From Luethyella okanaganae (lineage in GTDB: Bacteria; Actinomycetota; Actinomycetes; Actinomycetales; Microbacteriaceae): a stretch of 64,000 nt of DNA. A program made the translations under genes and the position numbers. Location of the stretch: assembly GCF_042660285.1 (NCBI RefSeq), contig NZ_JBHSTP010000001.1, positions 248,001-312,000 of the forward strand. The letters are read 5' to 3'. The notes under the pieces were generated by a model. It made no database searches and was not told the DNA's origin. It saw only the letters and a program-made list of their open reading frames with translations. The stretch's first letter is position 1. Every line of letters starts with the position of its first letter. Below, one piece after another: positions 34,901-41,800 of the stretch.

Positions 34901-35524
34901 TCGACGGAGACCACTCCGGTCAAGTCGATCAAGGTATCGGTGTTCGCGCAGTGCGTGCTCGACGCCCCGTGGCTCTACTACGAGGTGACCCCGTACAACA
35001 CGCAGAACGTCGACCCGCTCGTGATCCGGTTGATCTGGTGGACACAGGCGGCCTTCGGCGGGCATGACCCGTCCATCCCGGCCTCGGACATCGCTGCGAT
35101 CCTCGCGGACGGAGCCTCCAAGGTCGACACGATCGGTGTGCCTGCCGGCTGGGTCGACGGACAGACCATCAGCGGACGCATCCTCTGGCCGGGAGCGGCC
35201 GTCGGACCCGACGGTCAAGGCACTGCATGGCCGGGCTGGCGTCAGCTCCCCGACGGCACCTGGGTGCTCGACCCGAGTTCAGCGTTCTACGAGTTGCGCG
35301 GCTCGGCCATCACCGAGGTCAGGATAAACCCGACCACGGACGCCACGACGGTCTACCCGCCCGCAACCCCGAACTGCAATGCGACGCCCAAGCAGCCGTC
35401 GAAGCCGCTCGCGAGCACAGGCTTCGAGTCGGGTTGGCTGGTGCCGATGGCGGGCGGGATGATCCTCGTCGGAGCGATCATCGTCCTGCTGATCGCCAGG
35501 AGGCGTCGAGGCGAGATCGAGTAG
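28922..35524 (+). CDS. Giant LAxTG-anchored surface protein with CnaB/prealbumin-like repeats
   Basis: 2200 residues from ATG 28922, which directly follows the structured leader. A long Arg-rich n-region precedes the signal-peptide core (LISGLVAASFLASVGMSYAVF) and an Ala-x-Ala cleavage region. A unique N-terminal domain (about residues 67-290) comes next. Then come eleven repeats of about 100 residues (29800-33235), each with a strand-A Lys (VTKxV), a central Glu (YTLxE), two Cys and a closing Asn (TN). This is the Lys-Glu-Asn pattern of intramolecular isopeptide CnaB domains. DUF11-like and beta-sandwich domains follow, then a module shared with giant protein 2 and the sorting signal LASTGF, a membrane span and RRRR. 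It is likely a wall-attached adhesin or stalk. No sortase lies nearby. Confidence 0.85.
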   Translation: MSILFTLPFFSTPSSESRKLDRTRGRALKARRARRKLISGLVAASFLASVGMSYAVFVPVQSASAASCATPGGFEIDGNLPPDCNPVGIDWGTPGLASDTTTQGGTYQTSNKDGSNPVGWTSSGSTPSKADFDQVYTYAQVVGGDYFSYFAWTRTSNSGTGGYAVEVSYAGERVGPDGAPQPDRSAGGYVLYLKMHGSSAPEFLSICTYTSVANYPGTCVNLPTVDFAFSSDGLFFEFGLNVTQLTGAAPSCPPVANQASVYVRSITGNNVDASGNLKAYVAPLAVNPPSTCGALTVAKQSLGGQPDSSGTAFGYAVGGSKAVGISGSLAIGGTDTWPQVPASGDFTLQETIPVGAPWSRESIVCTVPGQSPFVLSSPTDQFPVVAGETTACVITNATSGVTVSKVAQGQAADFDFTLSGGETATLASGQKSGVADYVPGSTVTITELPEPGTPAWHLTGVVCTNAAGGSVPAVINLTAGTATVTSVKGEVINCEFSNRQDGEITIVKNVEGANGTFAFTTTGGNGFDPFNVLTSNGTGQKTYSSLTPGDYTVTETTPLPNYDLTGLSCVEGGAVGANVSTATIPTSSIHLDPGELVTCTYTNTQRGTITVDKVTNPGGSTQPFHFTLTPTGSTGTGFDLTDAAAPFNSGLVSAGEYTLAEDATQNWELQTINCAGTVPSPTSSSTSPLVFALPPGGTVNCTVVNKAVPGEVTITKHVAGVPDGYPWSFDFSISPVPTGQLGTKTADNASPSVSWKDLQIGTQYTLNEASAAGWAEGAITCTGIADESPDPGFQLTVMPGLALACDVTNTAVPGRVQVTKAVSGVADGTGWSFDLAIDPSAGVLPGATQEVSGTGNTSDTVAWTKLAIGQEYTISEDLPAGWEGGAVQCGNLVDSNADKAGFQFVATPGLDLQCSITNTAKPGSAEITKTSIGGDGSFTFVLTPLPGGDPVEQIITTSGGTGTTTFSGLLSGQHYSLAEADPGAHWIDGTLGCTVVHAAGGSPQAIDESDFTVAPGDAISCAIANTAKGTIIIVKNVRGADGAFNFTGSWLDPENFAITTSGKTGTETFQNVAPGGYVVTETPKPGYDGMVLSCLDSSTGQASSAAGLTGTINLDPGETVTCVYSNTQRGMIIVDKVTTGGPEQAFPFEFSAGGAADETFSLTNAAEPWTSGLIPPGDYSVLELSTPNWTFDSVKCTGDGVSYTGANASIALAAGETVTCVYTNSPNPGSVSLTKHVLGVPAGWNFAFDATISPAVGAQPATQAMTDENPTVEWTGLVVGETYTLNETGQDGWIEGQIACTGITDADPNTVGLQFVVIPGLQLSCDVTNTAVPGSVEVTKVVHGVPEGLSLDWSFGMTISPTPAQQNAKQAMTSSDPSVSWSQLRIGTVYTLSETVPTGWTGGTVVCGGLGDLLPETSGFQFMATPGLTLDCTVDNSVVPPTGVITKELVSSAQLSDGTWDLVYTVKVTNQSVVIPLVYDLVDEPQFGSGITIDDGTATGPVGSLADDWNPTTASFGLAGGQELAASGTDIYTVHITATVSGEAFDTLATRCSPDGTTENGGFRNTAWLTVGNGEPQPATDCGEPGRAVVEKVSQGSPQLLPSGNWRVLYTVTVTNSGDKNLYYDLSDTLGFPSGVGIVSSAATNDAGVDTSSWTGLSPNTVLADNKIIAAADGGPTVHSYTVTVIADVQDITTISDAECLASTSGHGFFNGAELLNGTVVTRDDACESIPVGRLTLSKTLELSEVNGLDLGGQTLPTVGDWNLSATLGDAVHENVASTEGNSYVIPVGDYSLLEKIRGGDANPLFLFITQFVTDGQWFCNGEATDIATVVNGEDTTCGLTNTLHPVDLVITKKNIERVGDVFDVPTDEGSSFSYLFTVENAGVVPAPDTVVTDGLPATLAYDPVKSSIPSGWTAALTGADADGFGGVLTLTKTDAPMPAAGEAGSTVEFTIWVDTARSLPREGGDPQGKILDIVNTAVVHSDGIERTPENNTSTETTPVKSIKVSVFAQCVLDAPWLYYEVTPYNTQNVDPLVIRLIWWTQAAFGGHDPSIPASDIAAILADGASKVDTIGVPAGWVDGQTISGRILWPGAAVGPDGQGTAWPGWRQLPDGTWVLDPSSAFYELRGSAITEVRINPTTDATTVYPPATPNCNATPKQPSKPLASTGFESGWLVPMAGGMILVGAIIVLLIARRRRGEIE
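30427..33235 (+). repeat. Duplicated four-domain cassette inside giant gene 1
   Basis: Domains 3-6 (30427 to about 31689) and 8-11 (32007 to about 33235) correspond one to one. ITIVKNVEGANG matches IIIVKNVRGADG; ITVDKVTNPGG matches IIVDKVTTGGP; VTITKHVAGVPDG matches VSLTKHVLGVPAG; and VQVTKAVSGVADG matches VEVTKVVHGVPEG. One extra domain (number 7) separates the blocks, giving a period of about 1580 bases. This indicates duplication of a four-domain block rather than single-unit amplification. Confidence 0.8.
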
Positions 35525-35542
35525 CGTCGACCTCCGCCGTCC

Positions 35543-35576
35543 CGTGCAGCCGTGGCCCCTGGGCCGCGGCTGCACG
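35543..35576 (+). terminator. Strong hairpin after giant gene 1
   Basis: A 16-bp stem (35543-35558 with 35561-35576, one G-U pair) lies 19 bases after the stop. No T-run follows, as is common in actinobacteria. The rest of the 307-base gap up to giant gene 2 is AT-richer sequence (TTATCTTATTGTTATC at about 35625) and the structured leader. Confidence 0.75.
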
Positions 35577-35658
35577 GCGTTGTGCGGATGAATCGGCACC
35601 GGGCAAACGGCTCGCGCAGGGCGTTATCTTATTGTTATCTTTTTTCTCGTCATGGAAT

Positions 35659-35826
35659 CCCCGTAGTTTCGGGGAATTTTCGGGCTCTTCGCGTCATACC
35701 CCCCAGATGGAGGCCAAAAAGGGCTTCCCCGGCCCGGGCGGCTCTGCCAGAATCTCGACTGGCTTCTATACCCGATAGGAGTCGCGACAAAGCCAGCGTG
35801 CCCGAACACGCAATACCCGAAGGCTT
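35659..35826 (+). promoter_or_regulatory. Structured leader of giant gene 2 (CCCGA-loop RNA candidate)
   Basis: It starts with hairpin CCCCG-TAGTTT-CGGGG (35659-35674), with a C-run 25 bases later. Hairpin A is 9 bp (35761-35769 with 35775-35783, two G-U pairs) with loop ACCCG. Hairpin B is GCGTG (35796-35800) with CACGC (35807-35811) and loop CCCGAA. The outer pairing AAGCC 35790-35794 with GGCTT 35822-35826 encloses hairpin B and unpaired AATACCCGA. The Shine-Dalgarno AAGG overlaps the outer 3' strand and lies 8 bases before the ATG, so folding could control translation. Confidence 0.6.
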
Positions 35827-35831
35827 GAAAC

Positions 35832-38800
35832 ATGCTTACCCGAAATATCTTCAGCGATGCTGCAGACCCTGCCTCCGGCCGATTCCGGCTGCGTCGTCAA
35901 CGACGCCGGCTCCAGACGCTCAAGAAGGCTCTCAGTCTCGGCGTAAGCGCCCTCCTCATCTCGGCGGTCACGGTGACCGGCATGGCGATCTTCTCTCCGA
36001 CCGCGTCGGCCGAGGCGGTCACCCTTGGCACGGTCGACTCGCGGGTGAGCGACCACGTCGGTGGCACGAACGCCTCCGGCACGGATGCCGGGACCACGAA
36101 CGGCTACTGCATCCGCTACGGCCCGCCCACTGGCAGCAGCAACACGGGACCGTCGGACTGGCAGCCGGGTGGCTCCGAGGCGCGCACCGCACATGGCCGA
36201 AACAGCAGCACCTGCCCGAGCAACCTCGATGTCAACACGCAGAGCGCCGTCGGAGTCCAAGCCGTGAGCGGCTCTCTCAACCCTGCATCGGGTGTTGCGT
36301 TCAACGTCGGCAGGATCACCCACTACAACAACCCGATCAGCTACGACGGGAGCAACAACTACTTCAAGGGCAAGCTGAGCTTCCGGCTCAACGGAGTCTC
36401 GGGCGCGCCGACGTTCGACTACGACTGGTGGATGTGGGAGACGCCGAACTACAGCGACTCATGCCCTGCAGGCCTCTGGCTAGGCAACGGAAACTGCCAG
36501 GACCAGGTCAAGTTCCTCAACCAGGTCGCCGACCAGAACATCACCGTCGGCGGGCTCGACTACAAGCTCGTCGTGCTCGGCTTCGTTCAGGTTCCCAACG
36601 GAACCGCGTGCCCGGCCGACCCCGGAGCCGCGAGCGTCATCAACAACTGGCTCACCAACGAGCGCGGCCAGACTCAGGCGTGCCTGTACGCGAAGCTGAG
36701 CCAGGTGCGTTCGCTGACCGTCGTCAAGGCGGTCGCGGGTGTCGACGCTCCAAGCCAGAGCTTCGCATTCGCCACGACGAGCAACCTCGCCGGATCGCTG
36801 TGGTCCGCCCCGAACTTCACCGTGACCCCGCCGGCGACCCCTTCCGTCACGCGTCCGGTCGTCTCCGGCGAGACCGTCACCGTCACCGAGCAGCCGGTAT
36901 CACCGGCCAACCCCAAGTGGGCGCTCACCGGCCTCGTCTGCAAAGACGGAGCGAACCAGGACGTCTCGGGCGTGACGTATGACGTCGCGAACCGCACGAT
37001 CAGCCTGAGCGACATCCCCGAGGCGACGAGCGCCGCCGCCAAGGCGATCACCTGCACCATCACCAACACGTACACGGGCAGCGCGAAACTCACCCTGAAG
37101 AAGACTGTCAGCGGCGGATCCGCGGCCGCCGCGGAGTGGACGCTCAACGCGGTCGGTCCCGCGACGCTCACGGGCAGCAGCCCGGTCTCGAAGGCGAGCC
37201 TGCCGACAGGGCAGTACACCCTCGGCGAGTCCGGCGGGCCAGCCGGTTATCAGCAGCAGGGCAACTGGGTGTGCACCAACAGCGGTACCGGCGGCAACCC
37301 GTCGATGTCTGCGGGGGAGAAGGTGACCCTCGTCGACGGAGCGGACGTGACCTGCACCGTTAACAACCGGTTCCAGACCGGAACCCTCAAGGTGGTCAAG
37401 CAGATCCACGACCCCGTGAGCGGTTACAACGGCGGCAACGGCAAGACCTTCACCGTGAGCTACAACTGCGGCGCGGGTTTCTCAGCCATCGGGCAGTCCG
37501 TCTCGGTGGACACCCCGCTCGTCGTCACAGGCATCCCAACCGGTCGCAGCTGCACGGTTGGTGAGACCGCGCCGAGCGGAGGACTCGTCAACGGATCCTT
37601 CGCCTGGGAGACCCCGACGGTCACCGGACCCGTTACGATCGCCGACGGACAGACCGCCACCATCACGGTGACGAACACGGTGCGCCAAGACACTGGCGGT
37701 TTCACCGTCAGCAAGGCCGTGAAGGGACCTGACGGCACGGCCGCGGGCTACACCGGCGGTCCGTCGCGGCCCTTCACGGTGAACTACGTCTGCACGATCG
37801 GCGGCGAGCGGGTCGCCTCCGGCTCCTTCGTGGTCAGCACCGGAACGCCGGGCGGCCCGAGCCAGGCCATCCCGCGCACCGCGTTCTGCTCGCTGACCGA
37901 GGAACCCCTCGCGACCCAGCCGGGCGACTTCGCGGACGGCTCGTACTCGTGGACCGATGGAACGTTCGTGCCCAGTGCGATCACGATCGGCGCATCGTCG
38001 CAGAGCTCCGTGCTCACCAACACCTTCACGCGCGACTTCGGTTCGCTTACGATCAAGAAGGTCGTTCGGGGAGACGGATACGTCGGCTCGGGCGAACCGT
38101 TCTCGGTCACCTACGACTGCGGTGCGGGCGATGTTGCCGTCGCACTCGCGGCAGGCGGAAGCACGACGATCACCGGCCTCCCGGCGAACGCCATCTGCAG
38201 TCTCAGCGAGGCGGCACCGGACGAGAGCCTTCTCGACGTCGCGCACGACTGGGGGACTCCCAGCTGGGTCGGTACCAGTCAGAGCGGCCAGGTGACCATC
38301 GCCGCCGACTCCACCAAGACGGTCACCGTCACCAATCCGACCGTCGAGGTCTTCGGCACGGTGTCCGTCGTCAAGGTCGTATCCCCGGTCGATGGACTCG
38401 CGCCAGGAACCACATTCGCGGTCATCGTGGACTGCGGACCGGCCGGTTCGTTCCCGTTCACGCTGACGAACGGCGGTCCAGCCGGCGTCACCGACAGCGT
38501 CCCGGTCGGCACGCGATGCACCGTCTCGGAGACCGCCCCGAGCGGTGGGCTCGTCGACGCCTCGTACGGCTGGGGGCCGACCCCCGCTCCCCAGCAGGTC
38601 GTCGTTGCGGCTTCCGGTCAGGTCGTCCCGGTCACGGTCACGAACACGATCGTGCGCCAGTACGGCACCCTCTCGGTCATCAAGACCCTGAGCGGCCCTG
38701 ACGTGTACACCGGCGGTGACTTCACCGGAACCTGGAGCTGCACAGACGGCAGCAGTGGCGTCTGGTCGATAGCGGCCGGTGGCACGGAGCAGGTCGGCAG

Positions 38801-41800
38801 CGGCATCCTGCGCGGCTCCACCTGCACGGTGACAGAAAACCAACTCACCGGTCAGCCGAACGCCGACGACTCCTCCTATGTGTGGGGCGGCGTCGTCTAC
38901 GACCCGAGTGGCGCCCAGGTGGTTCTGAGCAACGCGGCCCCGGACGGCTCCGTGACCGTGCAGAACTCGATCACCCGCCTCACCGGTTCCTTCGGGATCA
39001 CGAAGACCGTCAAGGGCGATGGGGCGACGGCGGACCCGTTCACCTTCTCGTGGAAGTGCACTCTGCCGGACAAGACCACGGTATCCGGTGAGCTTGAGGT
39101 ACTGCCCGGCGGCTCGACCAACGGTCCGAGCGCGCTTCCCGCCGGCAGTCTCTGCACGGTGCAGGAACTCGGAAACCCCGAGCCGCAACCCGGCCACAGC
39201 TGGGACGCCTTGACCCTCTCGACGACCGCCGGAGGAACCCAGGACGGCCGCTCGATCAAGTTCACGGTTCCTGCGCCGCAGAACGGGGCTCCCGTCACCG
39301 TCGGAGTGCAGGCGACGAACACCATCTCGCCGAAGTTCGGCCATGTCACCCTCGTCAAGAAGATCGGCGGCGCAGGCGGTTTCGTCGGTGGCCCGGACTT
39401 CGCCTTCACGGCGAGCGTGCGCTGTGGCACCGCGATCTACCCGGTGACGTTCACGACCGAGGGCTCCGAGCCGCTCGAGCTCCCGCTCGGATCGGAGTGC
39501 ACCATCGATGAGTCGACGCCGAGCGGTGGCCTGAAGGATGCCTCCTACAACTGGACCGGACCCGAGAGCTACTCGCCGGGCAAGGCCCTCACGATCACAG
39601 AAGCGAACCAGCAGCTCGTGGTGACCATCACGAACCCGACGGAGCGCGTCTACGGATCGGTCACCATCGACAAGACCCTCACCGGCCCGCAGGGCGTGGT
39701 GAGCCCAGGACGCAGCTTCACCGGGAAGTGGAGCTGCACCTACGGCGACGATACCGTCGCCGAAGGTGACTGGGCCGTTCTGGCAGGGGACGGCCCAGTC
39801 CAACTCTCCGATCACGTGCTCGTGACAGCGGACTGCTCCGCCACCGAGGACTCGCTCGCCGTTCCTTCGGATGACCCGAGCTACGTGTGGGACGCCCCCC
39901 GGATCACGGGCGGCACGGTCGGCGTCGGCGAGCCGGCGGCGCTCACCGTGGCCAACGCGTTCCACCGCGAGACCGGAACGATCGAGGTGAGCAAGACCGT
40001 GACCGGCGCGACCGCCGGCTACACGGGCGGCTCCGAGAAGAACTTCGAGGTCAATGCCGACTGTTCGGTCGCCGGAGTGGCGGGGCACCTGTTGCTGACC
40101 GCCTCCGTCGCCGACGGTGGAACGACCGTACTACCGCAGGAGATCCCGCTCGGCTGGACCTGCGCCATCTCGGAGACCACCCCGACGCAGGGCCAGCTGC
40201 AGGACACGTCGTACGGATGGGGTGACGTGACCGTCTCCCCGGCCTCAGCCACGATCACCCAGGCAGGCCAGAAGGTCGCGGTCGCCGTGAAGAACCCGAT
40301 CGAGCGTCGTACGGGAACCTTCGACATCGCCAAGGTCGTGAGAGGCCCGGTCGGCGTCGATCTCAGTGGAGTCATCACGAATGGGCCGGGCTATAGCGGA
40401 ACCTGGGTGTGCACCCATCCGGGCGACCCGGACCAGACCGGCACCTGGAGCGTCTCGAGCAAGCTCGGCGGAGGCGCGACGCTGACCGGCGACCCGGCCG
40501 TGCTCCTCAACTCCGACTGCTCCGTCGACCTGGAGGACTCGCCCGACTCGGGCGACCTCGTCAACGGCTCGTGGGCCTGGGGGATGCCGGACTACGGCCA
40601 GCACGTGACCGTTCTGACCGCGGACGATGCCCCCGTCGTCACCGTGACGAACTCGGTGCACCGCCTCTGGGGCGCACTGCAGCTGACGAAGACGACGACC
40701 GATCCCGACCGCGGTGTCAAAGATGGCGAGACTGTCAGCGGAACGTGGTATTGCGCTCTCGGCGATGATGAGTGGAACGGGCGGTGGGAGGTGCCGGCCA
40801 CCGGCGGAACGGTGACCCTCTTCACTGCATCCGACAGGATTCCGGCCACCGCCGACTGCTACACGGCGGAGAACTCGTTGAGCGACTCGTCGCTCAAGGA
40901 CGTATCGTTCACGTGGGCTGCTCCGAGCTACGGCCCGAACGTCACCCTGATCGACGGTCGCACCCAGACGCTGACCGTTGCGAACACCGTGGAGCGCGTG
41001 CGCACCTCCGTCGACATCGACAAGCTGATCACGGGTGGGGCGCCGGTCGCGGGCACGAGCGAGTTCGGCGGAACACTGAGCTGCACCTACGGCGCCGAGG
41101 CTCCGGTGCTCTATCCTTGGACGGCGACCCGCGACTCGATCGCCACCGTCGGCGGCATCCTCGCCGGCTCGGTGTGCGTCGCTGTCGAGACCGCCCCTGC
41201 GACGACGCCGGTTCCGGCCGACCCCTCGTACCAGTGGGTTCCACCGGTGACCTACACCGGCAATCCTGCGATCGCGCCGGGTACGGGTGGAACGGTGCCG
41301 ACGATCTCGGTGATCAACGACACCGTGCGCATCACGGGCTCCTTCGGCATCACGAAGGCTGTGCTGGGCAACCCGGAGGGCGTGGACCCAGGCGCGGAGT
41401 ACGGCTTCGACTGGAGTTGCGACGTCCCTGGAACAGCGGACCCCGTCACCGGAGTGGCATCGATCAAGGACGGCGAGACCTGGCTGCTGCCCGCAGACCA
41501 GGAGCTCCCTGTCGGCACCGAATGCGACGTGACAGAGCGACTGCCGATGCCGACCCCGATCGACGACGCGTTCTCCTGGACGGGACTCGCCTACACGGTG
41601 AACAATGCGAGCGAGGTGAGCAGCTCCGGGCGCACCGTGTCCTTCACGATCCCGATCAGCGGCAACGCGCCGGCGGCTGTGCAGGTCGTGGCGAGCAACA
41701 CGCTCACCCGCAGCTTTGGTGCCTTCGACATCGTGAAGTCGAGTGATCCTGTTAGTGGCAGTGTGGTTCAGCCGGGCACTGACATTGCGTATAGGGTGAC

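Noticed and set aside
35761..35826. Cyclic-di-GMP or glutamine (glnA) riboswitch upstream of giant gene 2
   Set aside because: Short stretches such as ACAAAGCC and CCGAAGG look similar, but the remaining conserved blocks of either class are missing and the fold differs.
37482..40088. Open frame of 868 codons on the minus strand opposite giant gene 2
   Set aside because: Same reason: no recognisable domains, low-complexity composition, and it mirrors the repeat array of the real gene.
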